Virus record (IMG/VR): IMGVR_UViG_3300042691_009281
Span: 1-24,483 of that record
Origin: a virus
DNA: 24,483 bases
Strand: one strand, 5' to 3'
In this document: one piece after another, positions 1 through 9,310 of the stretch
How the letters are laid out: the number at the start of each line of letters is the position of its first letter
How positions within the stretch are numbered: the first letter of the stretch is position 1
Made by a program: the position numbers and the translations under genes
The notes under the pieces: generated by a model
Database searches by the model: none
Seen by the model: only the letters and a program-made list of their open reading frames with translations
What the model was told of the DNA's origin: nothing

Positions 1-1
1 A

Positions 2-346
2 GCAGCACAAAATGCTCAATTACAAGCAGCTAGAAATGCAAGAGAAGCAACAGCTAAAGAACAAGCAAGGCAAGAAGCTTATATAAATACTGCAGGAGCA
101 TTAGGAGCTACAGGAGCAGGTATAGGTACAATGTATAGAGATCAAAATCAACTTGATACTCAATATAAAATAGCATTAGCTACTGACCCTACTGGATCTG
201 CTGCAAGATGGTTACAAGCAAATGATCCTGCTGCATATAATAGATATATACAAGAAGGTACTACTAAAAAATTTGGAGGACCTAAAAATAATTATGTATC
301 TCGTTTAGGAGAATTAAGTAAAAGATCTTTAAAAGTTAAAATATAA
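2..346 (+). CDS. C-terminal part of a small Ala/Gly-rich protein, probable virion or ejection protein
   Basis: The frame is open from base 2 to a TAA at 344-346, so the gene starts upstream of the window and only about 114 residues are visible. An ATG at 131 would give 71 residues, but the open, protein-like sequence before it argues that it is internal. The visible part begins with an Ala/Gln/Arg/Glu-rich stretch of about 27 residues likely to form a helix or coiled coil, followed by a short glycine/alanine-rich hydrophobic segment (about residues 28-43) and a basic C-terminus ending KRSLKVKI. It has no cysteine. The next gene starts one base after its stop, so the two are cotranscribed and probably translationally coupled. 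The composition resembles small internal virion or ejection proteins and the position heads the cargo block. That role is inferred from context; no family is recognised. Confidence 0.75.
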   Translation, partial: AAQNAQLQAARNAREATAKEQARQEAYINTAGALGATGAGIGTMYRDQNQLDTQYKIALATDPTGSAARWLQANDPAAYNRYIQEGTTKKFGGPKNNYVSRLGELSKRSLKVKI

Positions 347-347
347 T

Positions 348-2813
348 ATGCCAATTCAATTTCAACCTTTTGTAAGTTTATATTCAGATCCTGGTATAAA
401 AGAAATTAGCACAGATCTAAAAACTAGATATTATGAAAATCTTAAAGCAAAAGATGCATTAGCTAGTGCATTAGATAACATGGTAGCACTAGCTCCTGAT
501 GAGGAAACTAAAGCTCAAATTAGAGCAGAAGCAGATGCTGCATTAGAACAAATATCTAAAGATCCTGCTCTTGAAAATCAAGGAATGCAAATATATAATG
601 CTGTAAAAGGATTTGATAAAAAATACAGTCAAGTTAAAAAACAGTATGATACTGCTATGGCTGAACTTCAAACTTTAGAACAGAAAAAAGAAAAAAGAGA
701 AATTGAACCAGAATATTATGATTTAATTAAAGCTAACTTTTTTAAAAATTATAAAGGAGTTAAATTTGATGATAAAGGTAGATTAATACAAGGATCTACT
801 TTTAAAGCTCCTACTTATTATAACTCAGTAGATATTAATGAAAAATTACTTAAACAATTAGGTATATTATCTCCTGAAGAAACTAAAACAGATATTGAAT
901 CATTTCAACTTAGTCCAGATGGTACTACTTATATAGCTAAAAAAGGCAATACTGAAACTAGTATTTCAGTAGATAGAGTAAGAGATGCTTATAATGCTAT
1001 TCTTCAAAGTCCAGATATTGATAGATATATTAATGATAAAGTTGATAAAAGATATAATTTATTAGAAGGTATAGATTCTAAAACAAATTTATTACAGTCT
1101 TTTAATAATTCAATTGATATGTCTAATTCTGAATATGAAAATCAGATTAATAAAAATAATGAATTAATTAATTCTACTATATCTATTTCAGATAAATTGC
1201 AATTGCAAAATCAAAATAAGCAATTGAAAGAAGTTATTGATGCTAATAATCTTAAAAAGAAAACTAATACAGGATTTATAAATCAATTAAATCAAGGTAA
1301 AGAAAATGAAGCTGAAATGCATATTAAATCATTAATTAAAGATGGTGAATTATCTGCATATAAACAATACGGAGATGCTAAAGCATTTACTTCTAAATCT
1401 TATACTGAAGGAATAGATCAGACTTATAAGAATCTTAAAGCACAAGAAGCTTTAGATGCTAATAAATGGTTAATGGAAAACCCAGAGTTTAAAGCTCAAG
1501 GGATTGTAACTGCAGCACAATGGGGTGGAATTGATACAAAAGCTAAAAAAGAAAACATAGCTATGTATCAACAAACTGGTAAAGAGTTGCAAAAAGTTTT
1601 AGATGACGAAACTGCAGCTATTGAAGCACAAAGAGCAAAAGGAGTCAAAGAAGAAAATATAATTCGTACTTTAAGTCCTGAATTAATTAAACAATATGAA
1701 TCTCAAATTCAAGGAGCTAAAAATGCTGCAGAAGATGTTCAAGCTCAAATAGATGCAGCTTTAAGAAAAACTATTTCAGATGCTGATATTAAATCTATAG
1801 TAAAAGATAAAAATGCATTAATTCTTTTAAAAGAAATGTATCCTGATTCTGCTACTAATAGTTATGAATTAATAAATAAAATTATTAATACTTTTGACAA
1901 TGAAGGGGATCAAGATTATTTAGATTTTAAAACTAAATATACTGAAACATATGGAATAGGATCTTGGAATAAAGAAGTTAAAGTATTTAAAGAAGTAGGT
2001 CCTGGAGAAAGAGCTGCTTCTGCTGGAGAAGCATTAGCAGGAATTAACCAAGAAAAAAAATTATATACAGATATTGGTTCTGAAATAAAAAGAAATTTAG
2101 ATGAATTTATTAGTGATAAAATTGACCCTGCTTATAAAGAAATTAAAGAATCTCCAATGTTTGATTATGGAGCTATTACATCTGTAAGTAATGATCCTGT
2201 AGAAGTTAGAAGATTAACTAATGCAGTTAATAAATATTTTACAGATAAACCTATAGGTGAAAATTTAAAAGTTACAGTTCAAGGACCTCCAGGAGATGAT
2301 ATAGGAAATACTGAATTTAATGATGCAGGTATTGCTGAAATAACTGGTAAAGATTTAGCAGGATATACTGCTAAAAAAATAGGATATTCTCCTATTGCAG
2401 GAAGTAAAGGATTATTTCAAGTTGAATTAAGTAAAGGTGGAGATCAAAGTAGCAATATTGTAGTATTAATAGATGGGCAACAATTAGCTGGTACTGAATT
2501 AGATAAAGCAGTTAATAGACCTGAAGTTTCACTAGCTCGTTTAATTAATAAATTAGATCCTAGAGATGTTGATTCACAACCAAGAACTAGAACTATTAGA
2601 ATATATGATGATCAAGGTAATATTATTCCTAATTCTTTTGCAAAACTTAATGTAAGAACAGGAGAAACAGGCAAACCTGAAGTTGCTGTTGAAACAAATG
2701 TAAACGGAATAGTAACTGTAGATCCTTATAGACCTATGAATAGTAGAAGTATAATTGATGGGTTTTCTGCAAAACATGCAAATGGTAATCCTATATATGA
2801 ATTACTTGATTAA
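348..2813 (+). CDS. 821-aa coiled-coil protein, probable virion cargo protein
   Basis: This open frame runs from an ATG one base after the previous stop to TAA. No Shine-Dalgarno sequence precedes it, so initiation is probably by coupling or by an A/T-rich leader. The product is largely helical and charged, with likely coiled coils near residues 90-125, 260-305 and 410-480. The C-terminal part (about residues 630-800) is richer in beta-forming sequence, including an RTRTIRIYDDQGNIIP stretch. I see no signal peptide, membrane segment, catalytic motif or cysteine. It lies directly upstream of two giant proteins in the same tight operon. In crAss-like phages this neighbourhood encodes proteins packaged inside the virion and ejected with the DNA. 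The cargo role is therefore inferred from gene order and composition; a tail or internal scaffold role is possible. Confidence 0.8.
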   Translation: MPIQFQPFVSLYSDPGIKEISTDLKTRYYENLKAKDALASALDNMVALAPDEETKAQIRAEADAALEQISKDPALENQGMQIYNAVKGFDKKYSQVKKQYDTAMAELQTLEQKKEKREIEPEYYDLIKANFFKNYKGVKFDDKGRLIQGSTFKAPTYYNSVDINEKLLKQLGILSPEETKTDIESFQLSPDGTTYIAKKGNTETSISVDRVRDAYNAILQSPDIDRYINDKVDKRYNLLEGIDSKTNLLQSFNNSIDMSNSEYENQINKNNELINSTISISDKLQLQNQNKQLKEVIDANNLKKKTNTGFINQLNQGKENEAEMHIKSLIKDGELSAYKQYGDAKAFTSKSYTEGIDQTYKNLKAQEALDANKWLMENPEFKAQGIVTAAQWGGIDTKAKKENIAMYQQTGKELQKVLDDETAAIEAQRAKGVKEENIIRTLSPELIKQYESQIQGAKNAAEDVQAQIDAALRKTISDADIKSIVKDKNALILLKEMYPDSATNSYELINKIINTFDNEGDQDYLDFKTKYTETYGIGSWNKEVKVFKEVGPGERAASAGEALAGINQEKKLYTDIGSEIKRNLDEFISDKIDPAYKEIKESPMFDYGAITSVSNDPVEVRRLTNAVNKYFTDKPIGENLKVTVQGPPGDDIGNTEFNDAGIAEITGKDLAGYTAKKIGYSPIAGSKGLFQVELSKGGDQSSNIVVLIDGQQLAGTELDKAVNRPEVSLARLINKLDPRDVDSQPRTRTIRIYDDQGNIIPNSFAKLNVRTGETGKPEVAVETNVNGIVTVDPYRPMNSRSIIDGFSAKHANGNPIYELLD

Positions 2814-2830
2814 TTAATTATCTTTGCTCT

Positions 2831-5800
2831 ATGGCTGAACCTAATACTACATCTGCATTAGATGCATTAACAAATCTTGCTAAACAACCTACATCTCCTG
2901 TTCCAGATACACCACCTGAAACTCCTAAATCTATTTCAGATTCTCCAGCTTTAACTGCATTATTTAAAGGAATAAATGTAACTCCTACAGTTGAAAAACC
3001 AGGGTATGGTACTAACCCATTAGATACAGCAACTAAAACTATTGACTTAACTAACACTTATACAGATCCATTAAGTAGTTATTTAGAGTACAAAGTTCCA
3101 ATGAACCCTTATTTTAATTTTAATGATGTAAGGGCTCAAAATCAAAGTACTGCAGAAAAATGGATGAGAGGTTTAACTAAAGCTGGAGTTACAGCTTTTG
3201 GTGCAGTAGTAGAAAATACTTTAGGAACATTAGCAGGATTAGGAGAGTTAGCTTCAGGAGGTTCATTTTATGACAATGCAGTAGGTCGGAATGTAGATAA
3301 GATGAATAACTTCATGCAAGAGTATATGCCTAACTATTATACTGAAGCTGAACAAAATATGGGACTAATGGAATCATTAGGAACAGCAAACTTTTGGGCA
3401 GATAAAGTTGCAAATGGAGTAGGTTATTCTTTAGGATCTATTGCAACAATGATGTTAGGAGTAGGAGAAGTTGGATTGTTAGCACAAACTGCTAAATATG
3501 GAGTTAGAGGTATAGGAGCATTAACAGTAAAAGCTGTTAAATTAGGGGATAAAATGGAAGATGGTTTCAAACTTGCCAATATGTATAAAGCTGGTAAGAT
3601 TGTTGAAACTGGTCAAAAAGCAGATAAAACATTAGCATTAGCTGCTAAATTTGCTAGAATAGAAAAAGCATCACAAAGATTAGCAGTTGCTACTAACATG
3701 TCTTTAGCTGAATCTGCCGTAGAAGCTAGAGAAGCTCAAAGAGGATTTATTGAATCTGAAATTGCTAAATGGGAAAGTGAAAATCCTGGATTAGAAATGC
3801 CTGCAGATGTAGAAGAAGGAATTAATGAATCAGCTAGAGCTGTAGGTAATTTAACTTTTGCAATTAATCTTCCTATTACATCTTTGACTAATGTTGCAAT
3901 GTTTGGCAATATGATGAAAGGGTCTGCTTTAGGTAAAAAAGCCATTAATGAGTTATCAGAAAAAGAGGCTAAAGAAGGAGCAATAAGAACATTTACAGAA
4001 GCTGGAACAGAGTCTGCTAATAAATATATTAAAGCGTTTAATAAAGCAAAAGCTTTTAAACCTACTTTAGGTAATATGTTAGAAGAGGGAATTCAAGAAG
4101 GTTCTCAATTTGCAGCATCTGAATTATCTAAAAAATATTATGAAGATAAATTTGATAATGGTATTGGAGATATGTCTAAAGCATTATCAGAATCTTTATC
4201 TGCTACATTTGGAACTAAAGAAGGTTTAGAAAATATTCTTATTGGTGCTATTGTAGGGGGAGGAACAGGAGCTGTACAAAGTTTAGTAGGTGCTGAAAAA
4301 AGATTAAAAGAAGCTAAATCTGCTAATACTACAAAAGCTTTAGAAATACTTAATAGTGGAGGACTTGCAAATCCATTAGCTAATTTAGAAGATGCCGCAG
4401 CTTTTGTAACTGCAGTTAATAACATGAACGCTGCTGCTACAGCAGGAGATTATACTCAAGCTAATTTAGAAAGAAAAAATCTAATAGCATCTGTAGCTAT
4501 GAGATTAGATAGAGTAGGAGGATTAGAATATGGTCTTGAACAATTAGAAGATGCTAAAGGATTATCTGAAGAAGAATTTAAAAAAGCTTTTGGATATAAT
4601 ACAAATAAAACTTTAGCTGAACAGACTGGAGGAATGTCTGTATCAGAAGTAGTAGATGAAGTTAAATCTGGAATTGAAAAGACAATTCAACGTAAAAATG
4701 ATATTAAAGATTTAATTGGTAAATATACTCCTAATGAAGGATTAGTATCAAGAATGTTACGTTCAATGGGAGAATCAGAAGACTCTAAGTATAGAGAAGC
4801 TTTAGCTAGTGAAATAGAACAAAAATACTTAAGATCATTTACTAGAGCTGCAACTGATTTAGATACACTTGATGAGCAAATTGATGATGCAATAGATAAT
4901 TTATTTACAGGTCTTCTTAATACTGGAAATATTAATATAAATAAAAAAGAATTTAAAGATCAATTTGCAGTTAAAATTAAAAATGGAACTGTAGAAATAG
5001 ATGATAAAGGTGATATTAAAGTTAAAGGATTAAGTACCGCTACAGTTACAGATAATACTTTAGAAAAAATTAATGAGATTGTAAGTCATTTTGATAAGTC
5101 AGTTACTAATCCTTTAGATAAAGAAAAACTTATTAAAAATCTTATAAATATAAATAGGTTAATTGCAAAAAGATCTGGTGCTGTAGATGCAATTAATAAT
5201 TTTATGAAATCTCCAGAATCTAGAGATTTGTTTTTAGAAGCACAAATGCTTAAAGAGCAAGCAGATAATAAAAAGAAAATTAATAATACTGCTAAAGCTG
5301 TAATTGAAAATGCAGAAACTAGTGATGACATTAAAGGAAATATTCCTAATGATGCATCTTTAGAAATTAAAGCATTAGCTGAAGATGCAATAGCAGAATT
5401 AGAAGAAAAAGAAGAGCAAGCATTAAAAGATTTTTCTGGAATGACTCTAGAAGAACTTGAAAAAATTAATGAAGATGAACAGTCTCCAATTAATTTAAAA
5501 GCTTTACTTGCTGCTAAACAACAAAAATTAGAAAAAGAAGCATTTAAAGATTTAAATAATATAGGTCAACCTCAAGAAATAGGACAAACAGTTAATGCTC
5601 CTAATATGTTTCAAGCAGAAGAAGAAGCATTAGAAATATTAAGTGAGATTGAAAGAGCTACTATTGGAGAAATTAGAGTTAGTGCTGCTAATGGACGTAT
5701 AGGACCTATATTTACTATTCAAGGAAGAGAGTATATTAATACTTTTGAAGAAAGTACAGATGCTATTATTAGAGATGCTGATGGTAATATAACAGGAGTT

Positions 5801-8800
5801 AAATTATTAGATGCTGTAACTGGAAATTATGTTACTTGGTTTGTACAAGATGAAAATGTTGAACCTACTGAACAATCAGAGAAAGAAGCTGCTATTGTAG
5901 ATGCAATTGCTTATGCTATTTTATTAAATAAAGCATCTGTAAGATCTGATAAAACTGTTACTCCAGCACAAGCTAAAGAAATTAATGATGCTAAAGTAGA
6001 AGCTATTACAGAAGACTTTAATAAAATTCAAGAATTAGAAGAAGCTCCTGTAACAGAAAAAGGTAGAGATCCTATTGCTAATCTTAATAAAACTAAAGAA
6101 ATGTCTGATGCAGAATTACGCATACAGATTGAAACTTTAAAACAAGATTTAGTAGAAATTGATGAGACTATTCAATATCTTACACAATTAGGAGAAGAAG
6201 CAGGATTTACTCCAAAAGAAATTAAAGAAGATGGACAAATTATTAAATTAAAACAACAAAGAAAAACTATTATTAGATATAAAACTGCTAAAATTAAAGA
6301 ATTAAGAAATCGTAAAGCTGATAAAAATGCACAAGAGCAAAATGCAGTATTACAAGAAGACGAAATTAATACTCTTAAAAATGTTATTAATGCTGAAATA
6401 GAATCTTTAAAAGAAGAAATTAAAAAACAAGAGGAACTTAGAACTGCTTATGAAAATATAGTAAATGGTATCTATGGAGAAAATCAAAATATTGAAGAAG
6501 CTCAGCAAGAAATTAAAAACATTAATAAAAAAATTGGCGTAATAAAAGCTAAAATAACCAAGCGTTTAAGTAAATTAGATGCTTTAACACCTACAGAAGA
6601 TGAAACAGCAGAAATTGAGCGACGTACTGAAAACAGTAACAGTCCCGAAGGAATTACAAGTACTCCTGAAAGGGAGATCGTTGAAGACACGGATCTCGAT
6701 CCTGGAACGCCATCTGAAGAGGTCAGGATGGATGCAGGAATAAATTTAACTGAAGCAGAAGAATTAGAATTAGCAAGACAACAAGCACAAGAAGATCTTG
6801 CAAACTTAGCATTATATGGAACAGAAGAACCTAGTGCAGAAACACCAATAGAAGAACCTGCAATAGTAGTAGAAGAAGTTGGATTATCAGATGTTAGATT
6901 AATTAAAGGTCAATTTGAAACTGATAATAACTTTAATGTTATTGTAGATGCTGATGGTAACCCTGTAACTAATGTTATTAAAAATCCAGTAACAGGTGTA
7001 TTTACTCCATTAACTATTAAAGTAGATGGAGAAGTTATCTCTGTTAATCCTGAACTTTTATCTAATCCAGAAATTGCTAAAGCTGGTAGTAAAGTTAAAT
7101 TTAAAGTATTAGATAACTCTGAGTATTGGAAAAATACTAAAGACTCTATTGCTCCTGAAGATCACTGGAAGACAGTTCCTATTATGGTTTATGTAGAAAC
7201 TTATGGAGTAGATATGCCTATTACTCTTTTACAAGCTTATACTGAATCTAACAATGAAGGAGAAAAAGGTGCAAGTAGAAAGAATATAGTTGAACTACAT
7301 GCTAAAGGTTTAACACCAATGGCAACTGTTTCTGAAAAAAGATTCCAATTAGGACCTAAAGGAAACATTGTAAACACTGTAACTAGAGATGGACAAAGAT
7401 TCTTCTCTCCAATATCTACATTAGGAGACAATGTACAATTTGCAGTAGTAGGTAAATTAGGATTTAAGTATAATGGTACTGACCCTGAAATAGGATCTTA
7501 CTTAGAAAATAAATCTACTGCTGGTTTTATTAGTGGTCAAGTTGTAGCAGTTATAACAGATCCTAATGGAGATAAACAAGTGCTTGCTTTGTCTACTAAA
7601 GACATGACAGAAGCTGGTTTAACTGCTGCTACTAATGCTATACTAGAAGTTAATGCTAATAAATTTAAAGCTATTGTAGGTACTAGCACAGACTCTGAAG
7701 TAGATGAATCTACAGATCTTACAGATCCTAATTTATTAATTGTAGACGTTTTACCAACTGGAGAAGCTTTCTTTAAGTTTTATTCTGTAGAAGCTAAGAT
7801 GATGGTTAAAGTTGATCTTCAAAATTTAATGAGAGCATTAGCAGATCAACCTTATAAATTCTCTTTTGTAACTCCTACATTTGAAGATGGTAATGTAAAA
7901 TACCAATCTGTAACTAGACCAGATGCAGACTATGCTTTAGTAGATATTAAACAAAAGTTTAATGATACAGTTAAAACTAAAAAATATCAAGTTGATGTTA
8001 ATCAACCTATAAATCAACCATATACTAGTCCTATTAATGGACAAACTTATCCTAGTTATATTGATTATTTAAGTTCTAATGAAAACTTTACAGGAGAACC
8101 TATATCTCAAGGTACTAATGCTATTCTTAGAACAGATTCATTTGGAGATCCATTCTTTGATATAGGATTAAAGTTTGAAGATTTAGGGGTGCAAGAAGAA
8201 GTAGATATTAAAACTAAAGAAGAAATTGCTACAAACAATGTAGTAGTTCCTACAGCTAAAGTTACTACTCAACCAGCAACACCAACTCCTATTTCTGATA
8301 TAGAAAGAAGAAGACAAGAAGACTTAAAGAATGCCGTACTGTTTTTAATTAATGATGGTACCTATGGTGGGTCAAGAGATTTTTCTTTAGCTGAATATTT
8401 TGATATACAGACTAAAGAAAATGGAGAAAAGTACAATGTTAACAACTGGAAGTATATTAATGTTAATGGTACTGGTGTATTCTTTTTAAAAGAAGAGGGT
8501 ACCGCTTATATAGTACCTAATAATTCCTATGCCAAAAATCCCAGAGTAGTAAAGATATTCTTCAACAAAGGTACTCAGAGACTAGATTTAAGTTCACCAA
8601 ATATCAATACTCCGAACTTAAAAATGTCTGCTGAAAAGGATAATGTTAATTATGATTCTTTACTACAGGAGGTACAAAGTGTATTACAACCGTTAGATGC
8701 AGAACTAACTGCTTTAGAAGGAGGTAAACCTTCTCCTAGTTCTGATAAGAAAGCTGATGATTTAAAAAGAGGTGATATTATAACATTTCAATTAGAAGAA

Positions 8801-9298
8801 TATCAAGTTGAAAGAGTAACTGAAAATTCAATTGATGTTAGAAGTACAAAAACAGGAGATACTGATGTAATATCTAAAGCAGATTATAATGCAGAATTAG
8901 ATGCTTTAGAAAGTAAACCAACTCAACCAGCACCTGCTACTCAACCTGTAGTAAAAGTAATTCCTAAAGAAGCTTTTGATATTGCTCCTGAAGTATTAGC
9001 ACAAATTAATGCTGAATTTGGATTAATAGCAGAGGTACCAACTGCTATATCAACTGAACCTACTGTTGAAGAACTTAATAAAGAACTTGTAGGTAGTATT
9101 ACAGATCTTTCTCAATTGTTAGGAACTGTTCCTGATGTTACTCCATCACCTGCAACAACCACTTATGTAAATGCAGGAAAAGGAGAAAATTCCATTGAAG
9201 TTAAGACTAGTTCTAGTAAATTTGCTAGAAAGAACCGTAATACTAATTTTGTAGATCCTAAACAGGCTAATACAAAAGGTAGTAATACTGAATGTTAA
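2831..9298 (+). CDS. 2155-aa giant virion cargo protein with hydrophobic glycine-rich segments
   Basis: One uninterrupted frame runs from ATG, 17 nt after the previous stop, to TAA. The N-terminal 60 residues are Pro/Thr/Ser-rich. Gly/Ala-rich hydrophobic segments occur near residues 118-143, 196-222, 340-362 and 466-488 (for example ILIGAIVGGGTGAV) and could touch or cross a membrane. A long coiled coil spans about 1090-1253. An acidic Pro/Ser/Thr/Glu linker follows at about 1255-1305 and coincides with a GC-rich patch. A beta-rich region at about 1345-1780 contains DHWKTVPI near 1445 and resembles beta-barrel domains of crAss-like giant proteins as I remember them. The C-terminus is low-complexity and ends TEC. 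That last residue is the only cysteine I find in the protein. No enzyme motif is recognised. From context it is probably packaged and ejected with the RNA polymerase encoded next, perhaps forming part of the DNA-entry conduit. That role is inference. Confidence 0.85.
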   Translation: MAEPNTTSALDALTNLAKQPTSPVPDTPPETPKSISDSPALTALFKGINVTPTVEKPGYGTNPLDTATKTIDLTNTYTDPLSSYLEYKVPMNPYFNFNDVRAQNQSTAEKWMRGLTKAGVTAFGAVVENTLGTLAGLGELASGGSFYDNAVGRNVDKMNNFMQEYMPNYYTEAEQNMGLMESLGTANFWADKVANGVGYSLGSIATMMLGVGEVGLLAQTAKYGVRGIGALTVKAVKLGDKMEDGFKLANMYKAGKIVETGQKADKTLALAAKFARIEKASQRLAVATNMSLAESAVEAREAQRGFIESEIAKWESENPGLEMPADVEEGINESARAVGNLTFAINLPITSLTNVAMFGNMMKGSALGKKAINELSEKEAKEGAIRTFTEAGTESANKYIKAFNKAKAFKPTLGNMLEEGIQEGSQFAASELSKKYYEDKFDNGIGDMSKALSESLSATFGTKEGLENILIGAIVGGGTGAVQSLVGAEKRLKEAKSANTTKALEILNSGGLANPLANLEDAAAFVTAVNNMNAAATAGDYTQANLERKNLIASVAMRLDRVGGLEYGLEQLEDAKGLSEEEFKKAFGYNTNKTLAEQTGGMSVSEVVDEVKSGIEKTIQRKNDIKDLIGKYTPNEGLVSRMLRSMGESEDSKYREALASEIEQKYLRSFTRAATDLDTLDEQIDDAIDNLFTGLLNTGNININKKEFKDQFAVKIKNGTVEIDDKGDIKVKGLSTATVTDNTLEKINEIVSHFDKSVTNPLDKEKLIKNLININRLIAKRSGAVDAINNFMKSPESRDLFLEAQMLKEQADNKKKINNTAKAVIENAETSDDIKGNIPNDASLEIKALAEDAIAELEEKEEQALKDFSGMTLEELEKINEDEQSPINLKALLAAKQQKLEKEAFKDLNNIGQPQEIGQTVNAPNMFQAEEEALEILSEIERATIGEIRVSAANGRIGPIFTIQGREYINTFEESTDAIIRDADGNITGVKLLDAVTGNYVTWFVQDENVEPTEQSEKEAAIVDAIAYAILLNKASVRSDKTVTPAQAKEINDAKVEAITEDFNKIQELEEAPVTEKGRDPIANLNKTKEMSDAELRIQIETLKQDLVEIDETIQYLTQLGEEAGFTPKEIKEDGQIIKLKQQRKTIIRYKTAKIKELRNRKADKNAQEQNAVLQEDEINTLKNVINAEIESLKEEIKKQEELRTAYENIVNGIYGENQNIEEAQQEIKNINKKIGVIKAKITKRLSKLDALTPTEDETAEIERRTENSNSPEGITSTPEREIVEDTDLDPGTPSEEVRMDAGINLTEAEELELARQQAQEDLANLALYGTEEPSAETPIEEPAIVVEEVGLSDVRLIKGQFETDNNFNVIVDADGNPVTNVIKNPVTGVFTPLTIKVDGEVISVNPELLSNPEIAKAGSKVKFKVLDNSEYWKNTKDSIAPEDHWKTVPIMVYVETYGVDMPITLLQAYTESNNEGEKGASRKNIVELHAKGLTPMATVSEKRFQLGPKGNIVNTVTRDGQRFFSPISTLGDNVQFAVVGKLGFKYNGTDPEIGSYLENKSTAGFISGQVVAVITDPNGDKQVLALSTKDMTEAGLTAATNAILEVNANKFKAIVGTSTDSEVDESTDLTDPNLLIVDVLPTGEAFFKFYSVEAKMMVKVDLQNLMRALADQPYKFSFVTPTFEDGNVKYQSVTRPDADYALVDIKQKFNDTVKTKKYQVDVNQPINQPYTSPINGQTYPSYIDYLSSNENFTGEPISQGTNAILRTDSFGDPFFDIGLKFEDLGVQEEVDIKTKEEIATNNVVVPTAKVTTQPATPTPISDIERRRQEDLKNAVLFLINDGTYGGSRDFSLAEYFDIQTKENGEKYNVNNWKYINVNGTGVFFLKEEGTAYIVPNNSYAKNPRVVKIFFNKGTQRLDLSSPNINTPNLKMSAEKDNVNYDSLLQEVQSVLQPLDAELTALEGGKPSPSSDKKADDLKRGDIITFQLEEYQVERVTENSIDVRSTKTGDTDVISKADYNAELDALESKPTQPAPATQPVVKVIPKEAFDIAPEVLAQINAEFGLIAEVPTAISTEPTVEELNKELVGSITDLSQLLGTVPDVTPSPATTTYVNAGKGENSIEVKTSSSKFARKNRNTNFVDPKQANTKGSNTEC
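6641..6740 (+). other. GC-rich patch encoding an acidic Pro/Ser/Thr linker
   Basis: I count 50 G/C in these 100 bases, against about 25 in 6401-6500 of the same gene. Codons rare elsewhere in the window cluster here (CCC, ATC, ACG twice, CTC, GTC, AGG). The patch encodes roughly residues 1271-1303 of the 2155-aa protein, a Pro/Glu/Asp/Thr/Ser-rich linker after the long coiled coil. It also contains a 6-bp inverted repeat (GAGATC at 6674-6679, GATCTC at 6692-6697). The reading frame is intact. It may be recently acquired or under a different constraint from its flanks. Confidence 0.6.
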
Positions 9299-9310
9299 TA
9301 ATATTTATAT

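Noticed and set aside
131-346. ATG at 131 as the start of a 71-aa gene
   Set aside because: The same frame is open and protein-like back to base 2, so this ATG is most likely internal to a longer gene cut by the window edge.
6641-6740. Insertion sequence or transposon remnant
   Set aside because: There is no transposase sequence, no terminal inverted repeat of useful length and no target duplication, and the reading frame is intact.
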